Positions 1 through 8,588 are shown, numbered from the stretch's first letter. The stretch is 64,000 nt of DNA from Flammeovirga pacifica (GCF_000807855.2 NZ_JRYR02000001.1:4569892-4633891), one strand, 5' to 3'. Notes: a model not told the origin generated them from the letters alone. Translations and numbers: made by a program.

Positions 1-48
1 ATACCTGCCTGCAGGGGGTCGCGGGTTCGAGTCCCGTCTGTTCCGCCA
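1..48 (+). tRNA. tRNA-Asp, 5'-truncated copy with a 5-nt anticodon-loop deletion (pseudo-tRNA or assembly artefact)
   Basis: This is the 3' part of a tRNA-Asp gene, cut by the window edge. Compared with the intact copy at 314-390 it lacks TCACG between CCTGCCTG and CAGGGGG, so the GTC anticodon is gone and the anticodon arm would collapse to a 4-bp stem with a 4-nt loop. The T arm, acceptor 3' strand and encoded CCA are unchanged. It belongs to the same tandem array as the next three copies. It is either a pseudogene or an error made where an assembler ended in a tandem repeat. Confidence 0.75.
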
Positions 49-85
49 ACAAGTCTTCATCAAGACTTTCAAAAACTAGCTGACT

Positions 86-162
86 GGAGCAGTAGTTCAG
101 TTGGTTAGAATACCTGCCTGTCACGCCGGGGGTCGCGGGTTCGAGTCCCGTCTGTTCCGCCA
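86..162 (+). tRNA. tRNA-Asp (GTC), array copy 2
   Basis: Complete 77-nt cloverleaf: the acceptor stem GGAGCAG pairs with CTGTTCC, the anticodon loop is CTGTCAC (anticodon GTC), the T loop is TTCGAGT and CCA is encoded. The anticodon stem is CCTGC/GCCGG, which leaves a T-C mismatch at the central pair (29-41). The copy at 314-390 has A there and pairs fully. The unit including its spacer repeats every 114 bp. Confidence 0.93.
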
Positions 163-199
163 ACGAGTCTTCATCAAGACTTTCAAAAACTAGATGGCT

Positions 200-276
200 G
201 GAGCAGTAGTTCAGTTGGTTAGAATACCTGCCTGTCACGCCGGGGGTCGCGGGTTCGAGTCCCGTCTGTTCCGCCA
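200..276 (+). tRNA. tRNA-Asp (GTC), array copy 3
   Basis: 77-nt tRNA identical in sequence to the copy at 86-162, including the central T-C mismatch of the anticodon stem. Anticodon GTC and encoded CCA are present. It is flanked by nearly identical 37-nt spacers that each contain a small hairpin (RAGTCTT-CATC-AAGACTT). Confidence 0.93.
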
Positions 277-313
277 ACGAGTCTTCATCAAGACTTTCAA
301 AAACTAGATGACT

Positions 314-390
314 GGAGCAGTAGTTCAGTTGGTTAGAATACCTGCCTGTCACGCAGGGGGTCGCGGGTTCGAGTCCCGTCTGTTCCGCCA
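314..390 (+). tRNA. tRNA-Asp (GTC), array copy 4, canonical
   Basis: 77-nt tRNA with a fully paired anticodon stem (CCTGC/GCAGG), anticodon GTC, standard D and T arms and encoded CCA. It is the last unit of the array and is followed within 11 nt by a strong terminator, so the copies are probably one polycistronic tRNA transcript. This copy is the best candidate for the main functional tRNA-Asp. Confidence 0.95.
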
Positions 391-400
391 ACAAATTGAA

Positions 401-430
401 AGGTAAGTTCGAAAGAGCTTACCTTTTTTT
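401..430 (+). terminator. Rho-independent terminator of the tRNA-Asp array
   Basis: Inverted repeat AGGTAAG (401-407) and CTTACCT (418-424) with a 10-nt loop, followed by a run of T. It lies between the last tRNA and the end of the convergent pseudouridine synthase gene, whose stop codon begins at 429. Confidence 0.85.
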
Positions 431-1379
431 ATTTGACGTATTTTTCAATAATTTCTTTCAAATCATCAGGCAAACCAAGTTCATATTTCATTCGTTCTAG
501 AGTCTGAGGGTGATCAAAGTGTAATAACCTTGCATGCAAACAGTGTCTTCCAATGCTATTTTGTAGGGTTGTATTTGCCGTGTATTGCACTTTCTCATAT
601 CTTTTGTCTCCTACTAAAGGATGATCAATGTATTGCATGTGAACGCGAATCTGATGGGTTCTTCCTGTCTCGAGGATACATTCTACAATAGAAAACTGAG
701 GGTAGCTAGCAATGGTGGAGTAATGAGTGATGGCTTCTTTACCAAAAACACCGTCATCAGATACTTCTATACTCATTTTGTCATCAGGGTTTCTTCCAAT
801 ATGTTTTTTGATCATCCCTTTTTGGGGATCAGGAGTTCCCCATACAATAGCATGATATACTCTGTTAGTAGATTTTCCCTGAAATTGGGCTCCAAGATGT
901 TCTCTTGCTTGTACTGTTTTAGGGATGACTACAATGCCACTAGTGTCCTTATCCAGTCTTTGTACTAAACAATCCTTTATTAAGGCTGTAGGTTGATTAG
1001 TGACGTTATAATGATGTTGTAAAGCATTCTGTAGTGTCTCCTTATAAACTCCTAACCCAGGATGCATCGACATGTTAGCGGGTTTATTAATAACAATAAA
1101 AGCATCATTCTCTTCTAGAATATCAAGAGGATAATCATAAGGGATAAGTTCTTCTAATTTCCTAAAGGATTCAAACCATTCTACTTTATCAAACGGTTTT
1201 AATTGGTAGCTAGCTTTTGATTTTTTATCATTTACTAAAACCATCTGCATTTTGATATGTTTTTGAATTACATTCCTACTTTTATTAGGGAGTTTAATGG
1301 ATAGGAAATGATCCAATCGCATGGCTTGCCCACCTTCAGGAATATCAAATGATGCATGTAGATGTTTTATTGATGACAT
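429..1379 (-). CDS. RluA-family 23S rRNA/tRNA pseudouridine synthase
   Basis: Converts specific uridines in structured RNA to pseudouridine in the cytoplasm. The 316-residue protein has an N-terminal S4-like RNA-binding segment (about residues 18-70) and then the catalytic domain. The signature is QRLDKDTSG at about residue 139, whose Asp is the catalytic residue; the usual first His of HRLD is Gln here. A downstream RTHQIRVH motif completes the fold. Length and S4 domain resemble RluD or RluC, but the exact target uridine cannot be told from sequence, so no symbol is given. Its 3' end meets the tRNA array terminator. Confidence 0.9.
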   Translation of the reverse strand: MSSIKHLHASFDIPEGGQAMRLDHFLSIKLPNKSRNVIQKHIKMQMVLVNDKKSKASYQLKPFDKVEWFESFRKLEELIPYDYPLDILEENDAFIVINKPANMSMHPGLGVYKETLQNALQHHYNVTNQPTALIKDCLVQRLDKDTSGIVVIPKTVQAREHLGAQFQGKSTNRVYHAIVWGTPDPQKGMIKKHIGRNPDDKMSIEVSDDGVFGKEAITHYSTIASYPQFSIVECILETGRTHQIRVHMQYIDHPLVGDKRYEKVQYTANTTLQNSIGRHCLHARLLHFDHPQTLERMKYELGLPDDLKEIIEKYVK

Positions 1380-1440
1380 TTTTGATTTTGTATCTTAAGA
1401 TAATTACTAACTTGCAAGACTAATTTTTTAGAAGAAGAAT

Positions 1441-2634
1441 ATGGAAGAAAATCAGCCTTCATTTGAGAACAAAGGTGACGAAATTACTCAAGAAAAAATA
1501 TCTGTAAAGAAAAAGTTTGTGGGAATGCCCAAATGGAAACATTTTTTACTTTTCCTATTAACGCTAACTGCAACAACTTTTGCAGGGTTAGAGTGGATTT
1601 ATGGTAAATCTGTTTTGTTTGATAGTATAACTATTGAACAATGGTCTGGAGCAATGACTTATTCTTTTTGTTTTTTGGGGATATTAACTGTGCATGAATT
1701 TGGTCATTACTTTACTGCAAAGTATTACAAGTTAAAAGTGACTCTTCCTTATTTTATTCCTGTTTGGTTTTTTACATTTTTACCTTCTATAGGAACTTTC
1801 GGTGCGTTTATTAATATTAAATCAAGATTAAAAACGACAAAAGAATTTTTTGATGTAGGAGTAGCAGGTCCTTTAAGTGGATTTGTAGTGGCATTAGGAG
1901 TATTGATTTATGGCTTTACTCATCTTCCCGCACCAGAATATATATTTGATATTCATCCCGAATATCAAAAGTGGGGATTAGACTATGCCCAACATGCTTA
2001 CAAAGATTTAGCAGAGGGGACTGATATGATGCTGGGTTCAAATCTATTATTTGAAATACTTAAGCATATTTTTGTAGATGATTTAACACTGTTTCCCAAT
2101 CCACACGAGTTGATGCATTATCCATTTCTTTTTGCTGGATTTTTAGCCTGCTTTTTTACAGCATTGAATTTATTGCCTTTTGGTCAGTTGGATGGAGGGC
2201 ATGCTTTATATGGAATGATTGGTCACAAATGGTTTCATAAAATTATTCCATTTACATATTCTATATTTTTGTTTTGGGGAGGTTTAGGTTTGTTTTCAGC
2301 AGAAGACCCTAACGATTACTTATTGAGTTACGTACCTTTGTATTTACTGTACTTGTATTATGTATCAATGAAGTTATTTAAAGACAAAGTAACGATTGGT
2401 ATGTATGTAATGCTTGTATTTACATCACAATTTGTGCTCACTACATTTTATCCGAACATTCAAGGTTATACAGGTTGGCTCTTATGGGGCTTCATGTTGT
2501 CTCGTTTCTTAGGGTTGAATCACCCACGTCCAATAATAGAAAAAGGTGTTGATACCAAAAGAAAAATTATTGGAATCATCACCTTAATCGTATTTATATT
2601 ATGTTTTTCGCCTGCTCCTTTTATTCTTGAGTAG
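1441..2634 (+). CDS. Site-2 protease-type M50 membrane metalloprotease
   Basis: Intramembrane zinc protease. Several hydrophobic segments surround the zinc-binding HEFGH motif (His85, Glu86, His89), and the third ligand is Asp251 in LDGGH. Both motifs sit in hydrophobic context, as in the S2P family. A hydrophilic lysine-rich N-terminus of about 30 residues faces the cytosol. The 397-residue length fits the bacterial stand-alone S2P type rather than RseP, since there is no PDZ domain. No sigma or anti-sigma gene lies beside it, so its substrate is unknown. Its last 14 bp overlap the end of the convergent cas6. Confidence 0.85.
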   Translation: MEENQPSFENKGDEITQEKISVKKKFVGMPKWKHFLLFLLTLTATTFAGLEWIYGKSVLFDSITIEQWSGAMTYSFCFLGILTVHEFGHYFTAKYYKLKVTLPYFIPVWFFTFLPSIGTFGAFINIKSRLKTTKEFFDVGVAGPLSGFVVALGVLIYGFTHLPAPEYIFDIHPEYQKWGLDYAQHAYKDLAEGTDMMLGSNLLFEILKHIFVDDLTLFPNPHELMHYPFLFAGFLACFFTALNLLPFGQLDGGHALYGMIGHKWFHKIIPFTYSIFLFWGGLGLFSAEDPNDYLLSYVPLYLLYLYYVSMKLFKDKVTIGMYVMLVFTSQFVLTTFYPNIQGYTGWLLWGFMLSRFLGLNHPRPIIEKGVDTKRKIIGIITLIVFILCFSPAPFILE

Positions 2635-3415
2635 TGCTATCTTTAACAATATAAGGGGCTTTGTTTGGTTTGAAGTTAGGTATATCTAACATTCCAAAGC
2701 CATGGTCAGCTAATTCACCAAAACCGTTGTGGTAAATAAACTCTTGTACTTCTGGAGCTGCTAAAACTTCAAAAGGAAGGGTATACCCTCTAGCCTCCAT
2801 GATTTCTCCATTTTTAATAACAGAGTAAATTCGAGCAAACTTCTTATCCATTCTATTGATTTTTTCCAGATACTGCTGATCAGGAATGATTTGAAATCTA
2901 AAAAATGAAGAGATTTGTTCTGGAGTATAAAGCCCTGACTTTTCCATTCTATACATGGTTGAGTCGTATAGCATATCAGAAAATTCATCGCTTAGAGGGT
3001 TAACAAATAATTTATTGTTTAAACCTTCTACTTGATGGAACGGTACAATTGGAGAAATACACAAATATTTCATTGATTGATGAAACAATGGAGCTTCTTC
3101 AATTTCTACGGTATCCGCTTGAAGCATAAGATTACCTAATAAAATATGTGATTCTCTGAACAGTCCATTTACTACCCTATCAATAAATGATTGCGTTGGG
3201 CTTGTTAAGACAATGGTTGCTTTCTTAGAAAAATAATGAAGCCCTTCTCTTCCCACCTTTGTTTGGCCTTTTAAACCAGAAAAGGTAAAGTAAGAATTTT
3301 CAAACATATCGTTATCAGCACACGCTATTCTTAGCATGTTCTGTACGAGTTTTTGGTGATGGAAGGGTAAAATTGCTCCCTTGTTTCTAAGATTGAAGAT
3401 TATTCTAATGCGCAC
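2621..3415 (-). CDS. cas6: CRISPR-associated endoribonuclease Cas6, stand-alone
   Basis: Cas6 cuts CRISPR precursor RNA within the repeats. The 264-residue protein has the N-terminal ferredoxin-like start with a candidate catalytic His pair (LPFHH, residues 16-20) and the C-terminal glycine-rich loop NGFGELADHGFGML, which matches the family GxGx(n)GFG signature. Translation starts at GTG, preceded by AGAAGG. No CRISPR repeats or other cas genes are visible anywhere in the window, so any array it serves must be elsewhere. Its 3' end overlaps the M50 protease gene by 14 bp, tail to tail. Recognition rests on motifs and length. Confidence 0.85.
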   Translation of the reverse strand: MRIRIIFNLRNKGAILPFHHQKLVQNMLRIACADNDMFENSYFTFSGLKGQTKVGREGLHYFSKKATIVLTSPTQSFIDRVVNGLFRESHILLGNLMLQADTVEIEEAPLFHQSMKYLCISPIVPFHQVEGLNNKLFVNPLSDEFSDMLYDSTMYRMEKSGLYTPEQISSFFRFQIIPDQQYLEKINRMDKKFARIYSVIKNGEIMEARGYTLPFEVLAAPEVQEFIYHNGFGELADHGFGMLDIPNFKPNKAPYIVKDSTTQE

Positions 3416-3618
3416 CTTCTAAAAAATTTGTAGTTGGTAACAAAAGGAAATTCCTTAAAGATAAAAAAATTAAATGATGTAATTACTCACATCTATAATA
3501 TGTAAATATAAGAGAGTGTTTGGTATTCTAAAAAAAATATCATCTCCTTAAATAGCATATAATCTTAATATGAGAATTTTTTTCAAAAAATGATAATTAT
3601 TTCGACAAAACCCTCTAT

Positions 3619-5511
3619 TTAATCGATTTTAAATTTCTTCCACCAATGTTGCAGTACCAATATACTCCAAATTTGATTTTGATCGTAGTTTTCTGTTTTG
3701 AAAATAATGTCTTTTAGATTCTTAATATAAAGAGGATCAAATAGTTTCTGTTGCGCAATAAAATCATCTTCTAACATTTCGTTTACCCATGATCTTAAGG
3801 CTGTTTTATACCCTTTCATTAGAGGTACTTCAAATCCATGTTTAGGTCTTTTATATAACTCCTCAGGTAAAAGCGGACGGAAAGCATCTTGAAGGATTTT
3901 TTTCTTCATTTTACCATCAATTTTATATTCAGAAGGTAGGGACATTCCAAACTCAACTACTTTGTGATCTAGGAAAGGCACTCTAACTTCTAAGCTATTG
4001 TACATAGACATAGAGTCTACTTTATGTAGCATATCATTTACCAATAAACCATTGATATCAGAATAGAGTACATCAGAAAAACCATCTCCTGTAATATATT
4101 TAGTAATCTCTTCTTTCCTTTCTTCAAACTCCACCATATTTAATTGTTCTTTAAACTCAGGGTGAAGCATCTCTAATGTCGAAGATGTGTCTCTCCAACA
4201 ACATTGAAACCAATACCTTTCTTGAGCAGAAAGCTTTAGCCCCTCACCAAACTTAACGGCTTGTCTTACTTTGTTACCAATAGCAGAATTTCTACTCTGA
4301 GGGAATTGTTTTAAGAGTGGTAAAAGGTTTTTGATGATGTTTGCTGTAGTTCCACCTTTCCTTGTTCTCCATTCTCCATAATGCTTATTATAACCGGCAA
4401 AAATTTCATCGGCACCATCTCCAGATAACGCAACAGTAACATGCTTACGAGTTTCTTTACTTAGAATATTAACAGCAATTGCTGAAGCGTCAGCGAAAGG
4501 TTCACCATAATGATCTAACATCCCAAATAAATGATTATAAAAATCATCTTGAGTAAGTTTAAAAGCCGTATGCTGTGTATTATATCTTTTAGCCACTAAT
4601 TCGGCATAACGAGTTTCATCAAATAGGGGTTCATCTTTATAACCAATCGAAAAAGTTTGTAATTGATCGGTATGTTTAGAAGCCATTGCCACTACAGCTG
4701 ATGAATCGATTCCTCCACTTAGAAAACTACCTAGAGGAACATCAGAGACCATTCTTTCTTTGACAGAATGTTCCATTACTTTTAGCAATTCGGTCTGAGC
4801 ATCTTGGTAAGAGATTGTTTTATTTTCTGCTGTTTGATGCTTTAAATCGTAATAGCGATGTATCTTAAACTCTTTATTTTTAATCACCATATAGCAACCT
4901 TGAGGAAGCTTTTTTACATTCTTAAAAATAGAGTTTGGTGATGATATATAAGTTAATTGAAGGAGTTGAAAAATAGAATTGTAATCCACTTCCTTTTCCA
5001 ATCCAAATTGAAGAAGGGCATTCATCTCACTTCCAAAGACAATTTTGTCCTCATCACATGAATATAACAGCGGTTTAATTCCTAAGCGATCCCTTGCTAT
5101 TATTAAACTATCATTTTCATTGTCATAAATAGCAAATGCAAAGAAACCATGCAATTGGTCCAATGCTTTTATGCCAAAATGAATGTAGGCTTGTAAAAGT
5201 ACTTCAGTATCGGAGGTCGTATGAAATTGCACTCCTCTTTGAGTTAAAGAAGCTTTAATGGTTTGATAGTTATAAATCTCTCCATTAAACACAATAGTAT
5301 AACGACCACTTGGGTCTGTCATAGGTTGATTCCCTCCCTCGGTAAGATCGATAATAGAAAGTCTTCTATGACCTAAGTGTACAAAATGACTGCTGAATAC
5401 ATTACCTGCATCAGGACCTCTACGTGCTAGTTGATCATTGGCTCTATGCATATGTATAGCTTGCATTCGTCCAATTTCATTAAAAGCAAATAATCCAGTA
5501 ATTCCGCACAT
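3619..5511 (-). CDS. asnB: Asparagine synthetase (glutamine-hydrolysing)
   Basis: Makes asparagine from aspartate, ATP and glutamine. The N-terminal class II glutamine amidotransferase begins with the catalytic Cys2 (MCGITG) and contains RRGPDAG and a GEIYNY motif. The C-terminal synthetase domain has the pyrophosphate loop SGGIDSSA and LSGDGADEIFAGY. The 630-residue length is normal for the AsnB class. Relatives act in envelope polysaccharide loci on other acceptors, but no such genes flank it here, so amino-acid synthesis is the simplest reading. It appears monocistronic. Confidence 0.92.
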   Translation of the reverse strand: MCGITGLFAFNEIGRMQAIHMHRANDQLARRGPDAGNVFSSHFVHLGHRRLSIIDLTEGGNQPMTDPSGRYTIVFNGEIYNYQTIKASLTQRGVQFHTTSDTEVLLQAYIHFGIKALDQLHGFFAFAIYDNENDSLIIARDRLGIKPLLYSCDEDKIVFGSEMNALLQFGLEKEVDYNSIFQLLQLTYISSPNSIFKNVKKLPQGCYMVIKNKEFKIHRYYDLKHQTAENKTISYQDAQTELLKVMEHSVKERMVSDVPLGSFLSGGIDSSAVVAMASKHTDQLQTFSIGYKDEPLFDETRYAELVAKRYNTQHTAFKLTQDDFYNHLFGMLDHYGEPFADASAIAVNILSKETRKHVTVALSGDGADEIFAGYNKHYGEWRTRKGGTTANIIKNLLPLLKQFPQSRNSAIGNKVRQAVKFGEGLKLSAQERYWFQCCWRDTSSTLEMLHPEFKEQLNMVEFEERKEEITKYITGDGFSDVLYSDINGLLVNDMLHKVDSMSMYNSLEVRVPFLDHKVVEFGMSLPSEYKIDGKMKKKILQDAFRPLLPEELYKRPKHGFEVPLMKGYKTALRSWVNEMLEDDFIAQQKLFDPLYIKNLKDIIFKTENYDQNQIWSILVLQHWWKKFKID

Positions 5512-5661
5512 TTAGCAAATAGTTTTAAGTTGAAAAAATTTGATTTACGAAATTACACTTTTATCCTTTTTAATCATATATAAGCTAAAAGATTAATAAA
5601 AAGAGTAGGGGAGTATCTAAGTAGTGAGATAGATAATCACTGTTTTAAATGTTTCTTGGAA

Positions 5662-6786
5662 TTAAATAAATGTTGTCAAAATATATCCTAAAAGGCTTCC
5701 TCCTAGAATAACATGCATTGCGTTAGCCTTCTTTATTCCGAAAGTAGCAAAAAAGCCTAATCCACCAATGAGTAGACTTTTCCAGTCAGTAAGTGCAGTC
5801 ATAGACATTTGAATGAGTACAATTCCCATTATCGCTACAGCTGCTACGTTTACACTGTCTAAAAAGTACCTTACTTTTTTATTTGACCTTAGTTTAGGGA
5901 TAAAAGGGTTGAGTAATAACACTAGAATAAACGAAGGTAAGAAGATGCCTAGTGTTGCTAAGATTGCACCTAAAACTCCTCCTAATTGATAACCTACGAA
6001 AGTGGCAGTAGATAAAACGGGACCTGGGGTAAATTGACCAATAGCGATAGCATCCATCAGTTCAGCTCTAGTTAAAAAACCAGTTTGAACTAGTTCTGTA
6101 TCTAAATAAGCAAATAAGACGTACCCGCTCCCATAAAGTACTGCACCTACTTTTAAGAACGTAAGGAAAATTTGACTTTGAGATATTTGTTGAAATGTAT
6201 TAGGTATTAATAGTAAAGGTAAAATAGACTGTTTGACATTGTTATTATTTTCTTTAAATGAAAAGTAAATAATACCTAAAATACCTGTGATTAGTAACGC
6301 GAATACATCATTTATACCAAGTAAAGAGAGAAGTACCGTACTTAAACCAATTACAGCTAATTCTATATTTTTAATCGCTTTCTGACCTAGTTTTAAAACT
6401 GCCCCAAAAATAATGGATAAAACTGCTGGCTTTATACCAAAAATGAAGGGTTCTATATTGGGCAATTCTCCATAAGAGACATATAAACTACCTAAAATAC
6501 CTGTAATAACAACAGCAGGTAAAATAAAGCTAAGTCCTCCAATGATGAGTCCCCAAAAACCTGCCCTTTCGTGTCCTACATGCATGGTCATTTCTGTAGA
6601 ATTTGGTCCAGGAATTAAATTAGTTGCTCCGATAAGATCAAGGAAATGTTCTTGGGACATCCATTTTCTTTTTTCTACCACTTCTTGCTCTAGCATGGCA
6701 ATATGAGCAGCAGGTCCTCCAAAGGCTAAACAGCCTAATTTAAACATCACTTGAGCTACTTCTTTTAGTTGATTGAATCGTGTCAT
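5662..6786 (-). CDS. chrA: Chromate transporter, ChrA family
   Basis: Predicted inner-membrane CHR-superfamily transporter of 374 residues in the long, two-domain form. The first half carries LAFGGPAAHIAML and LIPGPNSTEM; the second half repeats the pattern as FTPGPVLSTATFVGY. About ten hydrophobic segments are visible. Family members export chromate, and some act on other oxyanions. No chromate regulator or second resistance gene is adjacent, so the natural substrate is uncertain. It is preceded by a terminator at 6876-6917 and is transcribed alone. Confidence 0.88.
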   Translation of the reverse strand: MTRFNQLKEVAQVMFKLGCLAFGGPAAHIAMLEQEVVEKRKWMSQEHFLDLIGATNLIPGPNSTEMTMHVGHERAGFWGLIIGGLSFILPAVVITGILGSLYVSYGELPNIEPFIFGIKPAVLSIIFGAVLKLGQKAIKNIELAVIGLSTVLLSLLGINDVFALLITGILGIIYFSFKENNNNVKQSILPLLLIPNTFQQISQSQIFLTFLKVGAVLYGSGYVLFAYLDTELVQTGFLTRAELMDAIAIGQFTPGPVLSTATFVGYQLGGVLGAILATLGIFLPSFILVLLLNPFIPKLRSNKKVRYFLDSVNVAAVAIMGIVLIQMSMTALTDWKSLLIGGLGFFATFGIKKANAMHVILGGSLLGYILTTFI

Positions 6787-6875
6787 AGGTGTAATTGTTA
6801 TAACACAAATGTAATAGCTTGCCTTTTATGGGGTATTGACTATTTGAAAAAATACTTTTAAAATATGGACTATAT

Positions 6876-6917
6876 AAAAAAACAGGCATAGAACACTTGA
6901 TATCGTCCTATGCCTGT
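6876..6917 (-). terminator. Minus-strand rho-independent terminator
   Basis: Perfect 10-bp inverted repeat (6882-6891 and 6908-6917, ACAGGCATAG/CTATGCCTGT) with a 16-nt loop. On the minus strand it is followed by a T run (A run at 6876-6881). It would end transcription from the YfcE-type gene about 160 bp upstream, or from an unannotated short transcript in between. Confidence 0.75.
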
Positions 6918-7026
6918 CTGTGTCACGCTTTTAGAAACTGATAATTTTTTCAAATTCTTTCAGTTTGCTAGCATTATCTCATCTCATAACTTTCATTACA
7001 AATTAAGCGTAAATTTCACACATGAG

Positions 7027-7072
7027 AAGATGACTTTAATGTAAATAAATGTTGATTGTAGTCATCTTTTTT
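7027..7072. terminator. Inverted repeat beyond the YfcE-type gene
   Basis: AAGATGACT (7027-7035) pairs with AGTCATCTT (7060-7068) across a 24-nt loop, and T residues follow on the plus strand. It sits 5 bp beyond the stop of the minus-strand phosphoesterase gene. The large loop makes it a weak terminator; mRNA 3'-end protection is another possibility. Confidence 0.4.
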
Positions 7073-7076
7073 AATA

Positions 7077-7580
7077 TTATGTTAATGAAGCACGTTTCCC
7101 TAGCTCCACGACTCTTAAATTTTGTGGTATTCCGTCTGAGATAGTCAGTTTAATTAGTGTCCTCATTTGATGAAACCCATGTCTACCCGCTGCACCAGGA
7201 TTAATATGAATTAAATTTCTTTCTTTGTCAGGAATAACTTTTAAAATATGGGAATGTCCACAGATAAATAATTTAGGACGGAGTTCTAATAACCTTTTTT
7301 TAAGCTTTCCTGTGTATCTAGGAGGGTATCCTCCAATATGTATCATATATACTTTTACTCTATCGATATTAAATATCTGTTCTTCAGGAAACTCTAACCG
7401 AGCATTTCCATTATCAATATTCCCATAGACTACTCTAAGAGGTGCTAACTTTTTTAAAGCATTAGTTACTTCTTCATCACCTATATCTCCAGCATGCCAA
7501 ATTTCATCACAATCACTAAGGTGTTCTATAATTCTATCATCTATATAGCCATGTGTATCGGATATAATTCCTATCTCCAT
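7077..7580 (-). CDS. YfcE/MJ0936-type metallophosphoesterase
   Basis: Cytoplasmic phosphodiesterase of 167 residues with the complete calcineurin-like metal site: SDTHG near the N-terminus, HAGDIGD, YGNID, and C-terminal GHSH, followed by the INPGAAG loop characteristic of the YfcE subgroup. Family members hydrolyse phosphodiesters in vitro; physiological substrates are mostly unknown. It is a single gene, divergent from the DUF4251 gene. Confidence 0.88.
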   Translation of the reverse strand: MEIGIISDTHGYIDDRIIEHLSDCDEIWHAGDIGDEEVTNALKKLAPLRVVYGNIDNGNARLEFPEEQIFNIDRVKVYMIHIGGYPPRYTGKLKKRLLELRPKLFICGHSHILKVIPDKERNLIHINPGAAGRHGFHQMRTLIKLTISDGIPQNLRVVELGKRASLT

Positions 7581-7689
7581 TGATCAATTGATTAATAATA
7601 AATGTAAATAATGGTAACTATCATGTTTGTTCGAACGTTCAGTTAATTGTAAATAATTTGGAAGAACATTCATTTAAACTTTAGATACT

Positions 7690-8304
7690 ATGAAAAATTT
7701 AATCAGAAACATTGTGTTGTTGGTGACTCTATTATTTGCAGTATCAATAAATGCACAAGATACATTATCAAATACAAAAGCATTATCAAAAAAAGAAATT
7801 AGAGCTCAAAAAAGAGCAGAAAGAATAAAAGAAAAAGAAGAAAGAAAAAAGGCAGCTAAATTATTTGAGCAAATTTTACATGCTCAAGCAGTATCCGGAA
7901 TAGATAGTATGGCCTTTGTTTTAGAAGCAACACAAGTATATGATCGTTATGGAAATATGGAAAATGTATCAAGTAACATCAATTTTGTAAGTGTAAATGG
8001 CGATATGGCTGTTTTTCAATTAGGATTTGATGGTCTTGTTGGATTAAATGGAGTTGGAGGTATTACGATGGAAGGTAAAATTTCTGACTATAAGGTGAAA
8101 GAAGAAGATAACGGTCGTAGAACAGTAAGTTTTAATGTGATGGGACCAGTGATGTTGGCTAGAATGCAATTTAGCATAGATGGAAATGGAAATTTTGCCA
8201 ATGTAAAAGTAAGATCACAAACAGAAAATATTGAATTGAGTTTTCGTGGACAAGTAGTACCATCGAAAAACTCTAGTGTCTATGAAGGCATGAAATTATT
8301 CTAA
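7690..8304 (+). CDS. Exported DUF4251-type protein
   Basis: A 204-residue protein with a clear signal peptide ending at about Ala22 (SINAQ), a short Lys/Arg/Glu-rich helix (residues about 33-58), then a beta-rich C-terminal part. The pattern 'F.LEA..VYDRYG....VSS..NFVSV.GD' followed by GGITMEGKISDYKV matches the Bacteroidota family DUF4251, of unknown function. The charged helix between signal and domain is unlike the shortest members. It is likely periplasmic and monocistronic, with a strong terminator 36 bp after the stop. Confidence 0.78.
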   Translation: MKNLIRNIVLLVTLLFAVSINAQDTLSNTKALSKKEIRAQKRAERIKEKEERKKAAKLFEQILHAQAVSGIDSMAFVLEATQVYDRYGNMENVSSNINFVSVNGDMAVFQLGFDGLVGLNGVGGITMEGKISDYKVKEEDNGRRTVSFNVMGPVMLARMQFSIDGNGNFANVKVRSQTENIELSFRGQVVPSKNSSVYEGMKLF

Positions 8305-8340
8305 AGATTTTAAAAGTGTAGTAGATGATGTAAAAAATGA

Positions 8341-8370
8341 AAGGGTATACTCATTGAGTATACCCTTTTT
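8341..8370 (+). terminator. Strong rho-independent terminator
   Basis: Near-perfect hairpin AAGGGTATACTCA (8341-8353) with TGAGTATACCCTT (8355-8367), effectively a 12-bp stem with a 3-nt loop, followed by T residues. It ends the DUF4251 transcript. Confidence 0.92.
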
Positions 8371-8521
8371 ATATTGTTCACTTTTCATTTCATAATTTAT
8401 CTAATGCAAATGTATGTAGATTAAACACTTAATAGTATGATTCTAATACTATTTTAGGGTGATTGTTGTCATTGAAAGTGTTAAAAAATAGGAGGTTATT
8501 TATATGTAAATAATACACTTG

Positions 8522-8529
8522 TATATTTG
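8522..8529 (+). promoter_or_regulatory. Candidate -7 element (TATATTTG)
   Basis: Exact match to the Bacteroidota -7 consensus TAnnTTTG, 59 bp before the ATG of the DUF892 gene. No good TTTG -33 element is seen at the expected distance, so this is a weak call. Confidence 0.4.
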
Positions 8530-8588
8530 TAAGGTGTTGTAAATATGTGATTTATATTTTTTTTCACCCATAAATAAATTCCAATGTT

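Larger units (their letters stand above)
1..313 (+). repeat. Tandem repeat: tRNA-Asp plus spacer, 114-bp period
   Basis: Starts of complete copies at 86, 200 and 314 are exactly 114 bp apart. Each 37-nt spacer (49-85, 163-199, 277-313) is almost identical and holds an inverted repeat of about 7 bp around CATC. Spacer identity as high as gene identity points to recent tandem duplication or gene conversion. The array extends left beyond the window. Confidence 0.9.

Noticed and set aside
621-968. 115-codon plus-strand frame inside the pseudouridine synthase gene
   Set aside because: It lies wholly within a gene with clear family motifs on the other strand, and its product has no recognisable features.
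3416-3618. Possible CRISPR array or leader next to cas6
   Set aside because: Read in full; there is no repeated unit, only AT-rich sequence.
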